NCBI GenBank assembly: GCA_965205735.1
Contig: OZ242179.1
Location: forward strand, 4,030,001 to 4,094,000
Length of the DNA stretch: 64,000 nt
Reading direction: 5' to 3'
Source: VXNE01 sp965205735
Lineage (GTDB): Bacteria > Pseudomonadota > Gammaproteobacteria > Pseudomonadales > Azotimanducaceae
Positions 1 to 6,888 of the stretch are shown here, one piece after another. A program made the position numbers and the translations under genes. Each line of letters starts with the position of its first letter. The first letter of the stretch is position 1. The notes beneath the pieces were generated by a model that made no database searches, had not been told where the DNA came from, and saw nothing but the letters and a program-made list of their open reading frames with translations.

Positions 1-1
1 G

Positions 2-229
2 AAGCGGGGCGCGCCCGGGCAGCCCGCGACGTTCCTGGGGTTCACGCGATTCCTGGATGTCCGCACGCGCTATGCCGATCGCAGCGAGTATGCTCTTGAG
101 GTGCGCGCGGCGACGCGGGATCTCATTGCGCGGCGCCACGTGCTGATAGAGGATGAGGACCTGGTCGTGGCGAACTGTTTGCGGCGCTACGACGCGGCGG
201 TAGAACACGCGGAGAGCCGAACCAAATAG
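2..229 (+). CDS. C-terminal fragment of a possible alpha/beta-hydrolase-domain protein (5' end outside the window)
   Basis: An open frame runs in from the window edge and ends at TAG 227-229, giving about 75 residues. The tail contains TFLGFTRFLDVRTRYADRS and then a helix-like stretch with RHVLIEDEDLVVANCLRRY. This resembles, from memory, the C-terminal end of alpha/beta-hydrolase-domain proteins, where a Y-x-x-R-x-x-Y segment is followed by a final helix. That is a weak assignment, since no catalytic residue is in view. The next gene starts 9-33 bases downstream on the same strand, so the two may be co-transcribed. The reading frame itself is safe; the function is not. Confidence 0.4.
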   Translation, partial: KRGAPGQPATFLGFTRFLDVRTRYADRSEYALEVRAATRDLIARRHVLIEDEDLVVANCLRRYDAAVEHAESRTK

Positions 230-262
230 GAGGGCGCGGTGGCCGGCGCGAGGGAGAGTTCG

Positions 263-670
263 ATGACCGATGTCGTATGTTGGAATTGCGGCTGTTCTCT
301 GCGGGACATCCCTCGGCCGATCAGTCGTCACGCGAACTGTCCGGAGTGTTTCGAAGATCTGCACTGTTGCCGGCTGTGCGTTCACTTCGGCCCGCACCTG
401 ACGGGCCAGTGCGACGATGATCGCGCTGATCCTCCCATCCAGAAGGAGAACGCCAACTTCTGCGAGTTCTTTCGCCCCCTGTCCGGCGCGTACGACGATG
501 CCCGGGGTTCGCGGCGCGATGCGGCCCGCCAGCGCTTGGACGGGCTATTCGGCGGCGCCGCGCGGGATACGCCGGACGATGGCGCGCCCACCGGTACCTC
601 GAGTGAAGACGGGGCGCGGGCGGAGCTTGAAGCGTTGTTCAAGAACGACCGGGATGACGCCGACTCCTGA
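263..670 (+). CDS. Small cysteine-rich (zinc-ribbon-like) protein of unknown function
   Basis: About 135 residues. The N-terminal half holds ordered cysteines: CWNCGC near residue 6, CPEC near 27, then CCRLC and a later C in a FCEFF motif. This suggests a metal-binding (probably zinc) knuckle. The C-terminal half is acidic and low in complexity and ends in a short ALFKN-type helix. I chose ATG 263 because GAGGGAGAG lies just upstream; a GTG at 239 in the same frame, preceded by TAGGAGGG, is the alternative and would add eight residues. It lies between the hydrolase tail and the mtfA-like gene, all on one strand. The family appears to be an uncharacterised one of proteobacteria; no reaction can be assigned. 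Confidence 0.7.
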   Translation: MTDVVCWNCGCSLRDIPRPISRHANCPECFEDLHCCRLCVHFGPHLTGQCDDDRADPPIQKENANFCEFFRPLSGAYDDARGSRRDAARQRLDGLFGGAARDTPDDGAPTGTSSEDGARAELEALFKNDRDDADS

Positions 671-718
671 CCCGCTGATGAACAAGGGGTTTGTCGCGGT
701 GGGCGCGTGCCGGTTGCC

Positions 719-736
719 GGTGAGATATGCGGGCTA
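719..736 (+). repeat. Solitary MITE-type terminal repeat at the start of the mtfA-like gene
   Basis: The bases TGAGATATGCGGGCTAA match the right terminal inverted repeat of the MITE copies at 35485 and 58818. No left partner is found within 1 kb, so this is either a remnant of a deleted copy or a chance fixation of one end. It overlaps the ATG at 727 of the next gene, which therefore takes its start codon from this sequence. Confidence 0.55.
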
Positions 737-1515
737 ACCCAATCAAACAGTGGCTCGTCGCCCGCCGCATTCGCCGCCATCGTATCGACGACGCGCTTTG
801 GCGCCGCATCGTCGCCGATTCGGATCTATTTGACCGACTGGACGGCGCGACCTTGGAACGGGTGCGCAACCTCGCGGCCCGGTTCATTGCCCAGAAGAAG
901 TTCTTCGGCGCGCGCGGCTTTTTCGTTGACCACGCCGTGCGGGCTGCGATTGCCGCCCAGGCGTGTCGGCTGGTGGCGAACCTGGGCTTCGATTACCTCG
1001 GCGCCTGCCGCACGGTCATCGTTTACGAGGGCGGGTTCGTCGCCGAGCGCGAAGTGGAGGACGAGGACGGCATCGTGCATACGGGTCACGAAGAGCTCGT
1101 TGGCGAGGCTGCGCACGGCGGCGCGGTGGTGTTGGCATGGGACGACGCGCGCCCTCGGCGCAACGAGCCGGACTACTTTCCGACCAACGTCGTGATTCAC
1201 GAGTTCGCGCACAAACTGGATGAACTGTCGGGACATCACAATGGATTGCCGCCCTTGCCCAACGGCATGTCGGATGCACGATGGGCCGAGACGTTTTCGG
1301 CGGCATACGCGGACCTTTGCGACATGGTGGAGCGCGACCTGGAACCGCCCATCGACGACTATGCGGCGTCGGATCCGGCGGAGTTCTTCGCGGTCACCGT
1401 GGAGACGTTCTTTACGGTCCCGGACATCCTCGCCGAGGCCTTTCCGCCGGTCTATGCGTTGCTGACGGAGCTATTTCGGGAAGACCCGCTCAAAACCCGC
1501 GGCCTTGCGCTTTGA
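727..1515 (+). CDS. mtfA: MtfA family zinc peptidase
   Basis: A 262-residue protein matching the MtfA (DUF980/YeeI) family, of similar length to E. coli MtfA. The catalytic zinc motif is NVVIHEFAHKLD with HEFAH at residues 158-162, and a downstream glutamate lies in YAASDPAEFFAV near residue 219, as in the family. In E. coli MtfA is a cytosolic peptidase that binds the Mlc repressor and so affects glucose transport; whether Mlc exists here cannot be seen. Homology reaches back to about residue 15, so the ATG at 727 is acceptable, although it falls inside a MITE-type end repeat and has only a weak GGTGAG upstream. The two-hairpin R2 repeat follows the stop codon by about 35 bases. Confidence 0.9.
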   Translation: MRANPIKQWLVARRIRRHRIDDALWRRIVADSDLFDRLDGATLERVRNLAARFIAQKKFFGARGFFVDHAVRAAIAAQACRLVANLGFDYLGACRTVIVYEGGFVAEREVEDEDGIVHTGHEELVGEAAHGGAVVLAWDDARPRRNEPDYFPTNVVIHEFAHKLDELSGHHNGLPPLPNGMSDARWAETFSAAYADLCDMVERDLEPPIDDYAASDPAEFFAVTVETFFTVPDILAEAFPPVYALLTELFREDPLKTRGLAL

Positions 1516-1550
1516 CCTCGGGCGTGGCCGCCGGCCGTTGATCTCTGGCC

Positions 1551-1661
1551 TAGCAGGCTGTCGGACTTGCCGCATTGGCGGCAAGATCGACAGGATGATA
1601 GGAGGGCTTGGGCGGGGGCAAAACACGGCGCCCGTCAGGGCGACGGTTTTTGTGGCGCTAG
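1551..1661. repeat. R2 dispersed two-hairpin repeat, copy 1 (terminator-like)
   Basis: The left part folds as CTGTCGgaCTTGCCGC, loop ATTG, GCGGCAAGatCGACAG, a nearly perfect 16-bp stem. The right part folds as CGGCGCCC, loop GTCA, GGGCGACG with one mismatch, followed by GTTTTTG, which looks like a Rho-independent terminator. A second copy lies at 6703-6836. The right edge (GCGCTAG) supplies the stop codon of the convergent ZIP gene. Position between two convergent gene ends fits a bidirectional terminator role or a REP-like element. Confidence 0.7.
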
Positions 1662-2512
1662 TGCACTTCGAGCTCGTGTATGGAACCCCCTTCGATATAA
1701 GACAGCGCGTAGGCGAAACCGATACCCAATACAAGAGCGGCCATGAGCTTGCCGCGATCATGGGTATGGAATTGGATTTCCGGCAGCAGATCGCTCAAGG
1801 AGATGCACAGGAACGCGCCCGCCGCAAAAGCGAGGGTATAACCGATCACAACCGATTCGTCCCAGGCGACGATCATGCCCACGCCCCAGAAACTCACCGC
1901 GGCGACCAGGGGGCAGAGCAGGGCGAATGCGACATTGGCCAAATTGAGTGCGCGACGCTCGTAGCCCGCGGAGTTCATCATGCCGATGATGGAGTACGCG
2001 TCGAGCGGCTTATGCAGCAGAATGGCAATGAAGACCGCGAGGCCCGGCAGTAGACTTTCGTCGATCCGCACACTCGCGCCCAGGGCGACGCCCTCCGTGA
2101 CGGTGTGAAGACTCAGGCCGAACGCGATCCCCAACAGGCTGCTCGACCGAATGCTGGCACCCTGGTCGTGTCCGTGGACATGTCCATGCGCTCCGTACAG
2201 GTCGCTCGCCTCACTGCTGAAGTCGTGCTGATGGAACTGGAAGACCCGTAACAGGAGAACCATCGTGACCATGCCCATCACCATCCATCCGGCAACGACA
2301 ACCATGCTGTCAGGCCCGGGAATGCGCTCAATGCTGTGCGGGAGCAAGTGAAACACGGCCATGCCGAGGATGAACCCCGCCACAAGGCTCATCACGATCT
2401 GGGTACGCGTGTGCGTCATCTTGCCCAGCTCCGAGAGTCTCCCGCCGAGCAGGGAAACGACGCAGATGCCAACCATGTAGCCGATCAGCATAAAGGAAGC
2501 GTTTGATCGCAC
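1658..2512 (-). CDS. ZIP family metal (zinc/iron) transporter
   Basis: A 284-residue polytopic membrane protein with about eight predicted helices. A histidine-rich loop (GAHGHVHGHDQG, near residues 108-119) separates the third and fourth helices. The transport-site helices carry SLHTVTEGVALG and then LLHKPLDAYS, the ZIP H-x-x-x-E-G and H-K-x-x-D/E patterns. ZIP proteins import divalent metals such as zinc into the cytoplasm; substrate choice cannot be read from sequence. The stop codon TAG is contributed by the last bases of the R2 repeat. The gene starts about 30 bases from the left end of MITE copy A, so its promoter lies in or near that element. Confidence 0.9.
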   Translation of the reverse strand: MRSNASFMLIGYMVGICVVSLLGGRLSELGKMTHTRTQIVMSLVAGFILGMAVFHLLPHSIERIPGPDSMVVVAGWMVMGMVTMVLLLRVFQFHQHDFSSEASDLYGAHGHVHGHDQGASIRSSSLLGIAFGLSLHTVTEGVALGASVRIDESLLPGLAVFIAILLHKPLDAYSIIGMMNSAGYERRALNLANVAFALLCPLVAAVSFWGVGMIVAWDESVVIGYTLAFAAGAFLCISLSDLLPEIQFHTHDRGKLMAALVLGIGFAYALSYIEGGSIHELEVH

Positions 2513-2541
2513 GAGATGGACCTATGGTGCGTGTGAGGGCC

Positions 2542-2877
2542 AGCCCGGATATTTCATCAAGGGCCGCGATGATCGCGCAGGATTTTGCCCGCGTGCGGGT
2601 GCTCGGAGCCTTTAGCCGGGGAGCGCGAGGGGGTACCCCTCGCCAGACAAAAGACGGAAGCATAGCCACGCCTTATGGTGTAGCGACCATGTGCACGCAC
2701 GCGGGCAAAAGTGCCCCACAGGCGGCGCCTTCGGCTCCGCCCGTGGCCCGACCCCACCGTGCGAGGGCGCGGCCAGCGCAGTTTGTATCCGGCAGGATTT
2801 TCGAAATATGGGATTAACCTATTGGAACTAAGAGACATTTGTCTATTCAACAAGCGGCTTGGTGAAATATTCGGGCT
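2542..2877. mobile_element. MITE-like element, copy A (336 bp)
   Basis: The left end AGCCCGGATATTTCATCAA and the right end (reversed) AGCCCGAATATTTCACCAA form imperfect terminal inverted repeats. They are diverged relatives of the AGCCCGCATATCTCACCA ends of copies B (35197-35485) and C (58418-58818). Inside is a second pair of inverted arms, TTTTGCCCGCGTGCG near 2580 and CGCACGCGGGCAAAA near 2697, about 100 bp apart. No transposase is encoded. An E1 palindrome is inserted at 2606-2646. The right end runs into the 3' end of the PiT-like gene and supplies its stop codon. The most diverged ends of the three copies suggest an older insertion. Confidence 0.75.
2606..2646 (+). repeat. E1 palindrome inside MITE copy A (filled site)
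   Basis: Core GCGAGGGG, loop GTA, CCCCTCGC, preceded by AGCCGGGGA. MITE copy B lacks this segment: read on its minus strand it goes directly GTACTCGGGAGCGGAAGC where copy A has about 46 extra bases. This is the clearest filled versus empty pair for the element. Confidence 0.8.
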
Positions 2878-3835
2878 AAGCGAAGACCAGCCTGTGGAGC
2901 CAGGGCAGGCCGAAGGCCAGTACGACGCTGACGATCAGCCCGGACAGGGCCTTCGCGGCGTCGGAGATGACCTTGCGCGTCGTTTCGCGCGTGGTCGTAT
3001 CGGCGAGATAGAACGACAACGCGAGCTCGCGCCCGGCCAGCACGCCGAGAAATACCCAGGTCGTGCTCATCGGCATGTTGCTCATTTCCTTGAACACAAA
3101 CAGCACCACGCCGTAGATGAAGTCGATGATCGTAGCCGCGCGCATGTCCGTGGTATCGGTCTTGCTGGTGACGATCTTCTGGATCGCGCCGCCGAACTGG
3201 AAAAAGATGTACCCCTGCATGGCCAGCAGTGCGGCCACGCCGAACGTCAGCCAGAACAGAGAGAGTTCCCGGGGCAGGTAAACAAAGATGTTGGCGAGGT
3301 CCTGTATCAGCCATTGGCTCCACAGAAACCCCGTCGAGGCCCATTGCAGGACCACCCAGTAGGCGGGTATCTCCTCGCCCTGCGTCCGATGGAAGTACGC
3401 CGTGGCGCGCTTGAACACGAAGCTGAACAACACGATGGCGGAGACGAACGCGACCAGGTAGCCGAGGGCCGACTTGGTGATCATGGCGTTGATGTTGCCC
3501 ACGGCGAATACCGTCAGCACCAGGAACGTGGTGCTGACCGGAACCCCGAGACGCGTGAGAATCAGCAACGCCAGCGGCGGAATGGCGTGAATCCACGACA
3601 CGCCGCCTTCCGGCACGGGGAACTTCTCCAGGCGTCCGTAGGCGGGGTCGCCGTCGTTGACGAACCAGCCGTAGAAGAGCACGACCAGGAGGATGCTTCC
3701 GGCGAACATCCACAGCACCCACCACGGCCGGTGCGCGTTCGAGGACAGGAACGTCCCAAGGGTCTGGATCGAGTCGTTGGCGACCACGGAGTAGGCCGCC
3801 AGCAGGAACCCGACGATCATGTAGATCTCTAGCAA
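2876..3835 (-). CDS. PiT-like (phosphate transporter related) membrane protein
   Basis: About 319 residues, strongly hydrophobic, with VANDSIQT near the N terminus and a second STTWVFLG element in the C-terminal half. The first resembles the PiT/Pho-4 G-A-N-D signature, and the duplicated arrangement also fits that superfamily. Substrate may be phosphate or another anion; I would not go beyond PiT-like. I placed the start at TTG 3835 because AAGGAGG lies 11 bases upstream; ATG 3820 is the next option, and the frame stays open to 3979. The TAG stop at 2876-2878 comes from the terminal repeat of MITE copy A, so the original C terminus may have been altered by the insertion. Confidence 0.7.
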   Translation of the reverse strand: MLEIYMIVGFLLAAYSVVANDSIQTLGTFLSSNAHRPWWVLWMFAGSILLVVLFYGWFVNDGDPAYGRLEKFPVPEGGVSWIHAIPPLALLILTRLGVPVSTTFLVLTVFAVGNINAMITKSALGYLVAFVSAIVLFSFVFKRATAYFHRTQGEEIPAYWVVLQWASTGFLWSQWLIQDLANIFVYLPRELSLFWLTFGVAALLAMQGYIFFQFGGAIQKIVTSKTDTTDMRAATIIDFIYGVVLFVFKEMSNMPMSTTWVFLGVLAGRELALSFYLADTTTRETTRKVISDAAKALSGLIVSVVLAFGLPWLHRLVFA

Positions 3836-3963
3836 CGGGATGGCAGCCTCCTTCGGCGGCCCGGGAAGGAAGCCGCTTTCTCTCGCCGGGGAATTGTAGC
3901 GGATCGGCGGGGTGACAGGCTCGCCCATCGAACGTAATCTATGCGGGTCGAATCGATGGGGAA

Positions 3964-5181
3964 ATGGGCATGCCAGCAATCGGTCGTCGCGATGTATTGC
4001 GCCTCGGGGCCGTGTCGAGCGTCATCCCGCTTGCATCGGTTGCCGCGGGCCCGGAAGCGCCAGCCGCGGGCGTAGTGCGTCGCTATGTGCGCCTTGGCCG
4101 AACCGAACTTGAGATCTCCGACATTTCGTTCGGATCAAGCAGGTTGCGGCGCGGCGGTGAACACTTGATTCACCACGCCCTGGACAGGGGCATCAACTAT
4201 TTCGACACGGCGGACGGCTATAGCGCCGGGGCGTCGGAGAATACGATCGGGCGGGCGCTCCAAGGTCGTCGCGAGAAGGTCTACATCGCGTCGAAGTTCG
4301 TGGCCGGCAAGGACGAAACGCGCGTGTCGCTGATGCGTGCGCTGGATACGTCGTTGCGGCGCTTGCGCACGGACTATGTCGATGTCTACTTCAATCACGC
4401 GGTGAACGATGTCGCGCGCATGGCGAACCCCGAGTGGCACGAGTTCACGGCGATGGCGAAGCAGCAGGGGAAAATCCGCTTCACGGGTATGTCTGGTCAC
4501 GGCCCGAGGTTGATCGAGTGCCTCGACTACGTCTTTGACCGGGACCTGGTCGATGTCGTCCTGGTGGCGTACAACTTTGGCCAGGATCCCTCGTTCCTGG
4601 CCAACATGACGAGATCGTTCGACAGGCTGGTGCGGCAGCCGGACTTGCCCCGGGCTCTGGCCAAGGCGAAGTCCAAAGATGTGGGGGTGGTGACCATGAA
4701 GACCCTCATGGGCGCGCGACTGAATGACATGCGGCCGTTCGAGACCGGTGGCGCGACGTTCTCCCAGGCCGCGTTTCGCTGGGTGCTGTCGGATGCGCAC
4801 GTGGACGCGCTCATCGTCTCCATGACGGAGCAGGGACAGATCGACGAATATCTCGGTGGGTCGGGCAGCCTGCCCGTGTCAAGCGAGGATGTCGCGCTGC
4901 TCGAACGCTATGCCGTGGCCAACGGTATCACTTATTGCCGCCACGCCTGTTCCCTGTGCGAGGGGGCGTGTCCTTACGGCGTGCCCATTCCCGATGTGCT
5001 GCGTACGCGGATGTATGCGACTGACTATGGAGATGTGCGGTTCGCCCGCGAGGAATACGCCAAGCTCGAAGAGAACGCCGCCGCATGCCTGTCCTGCACC
5101 GGGGAGCCATGCGCGGGCGCATGTCCACACGGCATAGACCTGCCCGCATTTGCGCCGGCGACACACCGCATGCTGGCATGA
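3964..5181 (+). CDS. Tat-exported aldo/keto reductase with C-terminal 4Fe-4S ferredoxin-type motifs
   Basis: A 405-residue protein. The N terminus GRRDVLRLGAVSS is a twin-arginine signal. The central domain is an aldo/keto reductase barrel: GINYFDTADGY carries the catalytic Asp/Tyr region, KVYIASKF the lysine strand and a D-Y-V-D-V-Y strand follows. The C-terminal 100 residues hold two cysteine clusters, CSLCEGACPYG and CLSCTGEPCAGACPHG, typical of 4Fe-4S binding. This combination is a known subgroup of AKR-like proteins with a cofactor-linked tail, usually of unknown substrate. ATG 3964 is followed two codons later by ATG 3970. It is divergent from the PiT-like gene, so the roughly 130-base gap should hold both promoters. 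Confidence 0.85.
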   Translation: MGMPAIGRRDVLRLGAVSSVIPLASVAAGPEAPAAGVVRRYVRLGRTELEISDISFGSSRLRRGGEHLIHHALDRGINYFDTADGYSAGASENTIGRALQGRREKVYIASKFVAGKDETRVSLMRALDTSLRRLRTDYVDVYFNHAVNDVARMANPEWHEFTAMAKQQGKIRFTGMSGHGPRLIECLDYVFDRDLVDVVLVAYNFGQDPSFLANMTRSFDRLVRQPDLPRALAKAKSKDVGVVTMKTLMGARLNDMRPFETGGATFSQAAFRWVLSDAHVDALIVSMTEQGQIDEYLGGSGSLPVSSEDVALLERYAVANGITYCRHACSLCEGACPYGVPIPDVLRTRMYATDYGDVRFAREEYAKLEENAAACLSCTGEPCAGACPHGIDLPAFAPATHRMLA

Positions 5182-5219
5182 GGCGCTGCATCGCGATCGG
5201 TGCCTAGGCGGCGTGCGGC

Positions 5220-5690
5220 GTGACCCGCGAGAGCCTGCAAACGCCATGGGCGTACGGCTTGCTGTTTGTCTGCCTCGGCTGGATGGCACTTGTATTCGCG
5301 CCGGCGCTGTTCGCCGCCGGCGGCTGGCCGCATGCGGACTTGCTGCGCGGATTGCTGCATCCGGTCTGCCACCAGATTCCGGCCCGCAGCTTCCACTTGC
5401 TCGGCGAGCCGCTCGCCGCGTGCGCGCGATGCACTGGCCTGTACATGGGCTTTACGCTCGGCGTGGCCGCTTGGCCCCAACTGCCGAAACTCGCGACGAG
5501 GCTGGCGGCGCGGCCGCGGTGGATCGTGGCGTTCATGGCCCCGCTCTTGGTAGACGTGATGCTCGAAAACACGGCGCTGACGCGGTTCGCTACGGGTTTC
5601 GCAGCAGCATTCCCATGCGGACTATTGCCGTTGCTGGCCATTGCTGAATTCACAGGGACTCAAAGACAGACAGGAGAAGATCACCGATGA
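5220..5690 (+). CDS. DUF2085 family membrane protein
   Basis: 156 residues with three to four hydrophobic segments. The diagnostic stretch CHQIPARSFHLLGEPLA followed by CARCTGLYMGF matches DUF2085, in which these cysteine/histidine motifs sit between membrane helices. Function of the family is not established; metal or redox roles have been guessed from the conserved cysteines. The start is GTG 5220. The stop overlaps the start of the next gene by four bases (ATGA), a sign of translational coupling. Confidence 0.8.
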   Translation: MTRESLQTPWAYGLLFVCLGWMALVFAPALFAAGGWPHADLLRGLLHPVCHQIPARSFHLLGEPLAACARCTGLYMGFTLGVAAWPQLPKLATRLAARPRWIVAFMAPLLVDVMLENTALTRFATGFAAAFPCGLLPLLAIAEFTGTQRQTGEDHR

Positions 5691-6175
5691 TGGACAACCC
5701 CAAATTCAAGTCAGCGCTGATGGGTGGCGGCGTGTTCGGCATCGTCGCGGCGCTGCCCTACATCGGCATGCTGAACACCATTTGCTGCGCACTGTATATC
5801 GGTGGCGGCGTGCTGGCGGTCTATTTCTATCTCAAGGAGCAGACGTCATTCCAGAAGGCGCCGTACAGCGACGGTGCCGTCGTGGGTGTGCTGGCCGGCG
5901 TGATCGGTGGCATTGTCACGACGTTCGTCGGCGCAATAGTCATGGCCCTGGGCCTGGCGCCCGACTTCTCCGATCCGGTGGAAGGCTTCGCACAGCTTGA
6001 CCAGATGGGAATCGAAATCCCGAGTTTCCTGCGCGACATGGCCTCGGGCGAAGTTAGCGCGGCGATCCTCGGCACGCAGCTTGTGATGAACGTCATCCTG
6101 TTCGGCATCTTCGCCACCATCGGGGGACTCGTCGGCGTGGCCATCTTCCGCAAGAAAGACGCCGGTCCGGCTTAG
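5687..6175 (+). CDS. Small membrane protein of unknown function coupled to the DUF2085 gene
   Basis: 162 residues with four hydrophobic segments (about residues 10-30, 32-47, 62-86 and 130-155) and a soluble loop between the third and fourth. I do not recognise the family. The ATGATG start overlaps the DUF2085 stop by four bases and sits behind AGGAGA, so the pair is very likely translated together. The C terminus is short and basic (FRKKDAGPA), which places it in the cytoplasm by the positive-inside rule. Confidence 0.7.
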   Translation: MMDNPKFKSALMGGGVFGIVAALPYIGMLNTICCALYIGGGVLAVYFYLKEQTSFQKAPYSDGAVVGVLAGVIGGIVTTFVGAIVMALGLAPDFSDPVEGFAQLDQMGIEIPSFLRDMASGEVSAAILGTQLVMNVILFGIFATIGGLVGVAIFRKKDAGPA

Positions 6176-6285
6176 GCACCAAGGCGCGTCCGATTACTCG
6201 GTCGCGCTTCCGCCTTTGGGTGGGCTCGCTGAGGACGCAACGAGGTGACCCCCGAGGTTTGGGCGTGTTCTTCGCCGAATGGCGA

Positions 6286-6705
6286 ATGCGCGCCAAGTCT
6301 GCAATGCTTCGAAGCGTTGCGGTGGCGACTCGCCAAATCATGCTCTGGGTAGTCGACAAGAAGGTGATCAAACACGTGATCGAATCGGATTCGGCACTGA
6401 TCGAGGTGCCGGTCCGCATCCGCTTCGAATTCGGGTTGGCCGAGGAGCGTTTCGTATCGGGATCAATGAAGCGCACGTTCGTCTACAACCGGCCGGCGCT
6501 GGTGCGGCGATTCCCGAGGCTCGACTCCGACGCATTCGACGCGGAGATGGAGGACGTGGTTGACCGCGCACTGTGCGAGCACTTGAAGTTCGCGGGCTAC
6601 GCCCATGGCGATATCGACCTCTTCGCGGACGACGCGCATGTGGAAACGGCTCCCCCGAGCCAGGCCGAAACCCCGAAGATCATCATGCCGGACCGCCCGG
6701 GCTAG
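6286..6705 (+). CDS. Hypothetical protein
   Basis: An open frame from GTG 6220 to TAG 6705; the likely start is ATG 6286, 6304 or 6340, none with a good ribosome site. The portion from 6340 onward (LWVVDKKVIKHVIESDSAL...) reads as a real soluble protein of about 120 residues with acidic character, but I recognise no family. The first 120 bases of the open frame have odd composition and may be non-coding or repeat-derived. The stop codon TAG is the first triplet of the R2 repeat copy 2, so the native C terminus may have been replaced by the repeat. Confidence 0.45.
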   Translation: MRAKSAMLRSVAVATRQIMLWVVDKKVIKHVIESDSALIEVPVRIRFEFGLAEERFVSGSMKRTFVYNRPALVRRFPRLDSDAFDAEMEDVVDRALCEHLKFAGYAHGDIDLFADDAHVETAPPSQAETPKIIMPDRPG

Positions 6706-6836
6706 CAGACTGTCGGACTTGCCGCACCAGCGGCAAGATTGACAGGGTGACGGGCACGCGGGTGGGACGAAAACAGTCGGGCTTGGGCGGGGGCAAAACA
6801 CGGCGCCCGCTAGGGCGACGGTTTTTGTGGCGCTAG
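6703..6836. repeat. R2 dispersed two-hairpin repeat, copy 2 (terminator-like)
   Basis: It has the same structure as copy 1 (1551-1661), with the loop changed from ATTG to ACCA while the GCCGC/GCGGC arms are kept, and a C-to-T change that preserves pairing by wobble. The second hairpin has loop GCTA and the same GTTTTTG tail. It is about 20 bases longer in the spacer between the hairpins. It lies between the hypothetical gene and the convergent YhaN-like gene. Confidence 0.7.
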
Positions 6837-6888
6837 CCAGCCGGGACAACTACCCCGCCGCTGTGGCGGCTACCAGGATGCGACGGGG

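Noticed and set aside
2711..3832. 373-codon plus-strand frame opposite the PiT-like gene
   Set aside because: Starts in the MITE and is antisense to a clear membrane protein; charged, repetitive composition typical of a shadow frame.
6180..6339. Possible dispersed repeat before the hypothetical gene at 6286
   Set aside because: The sequence looks unlike coding DNA, but only one copy is in the window, so I cannot show it is repetitive.
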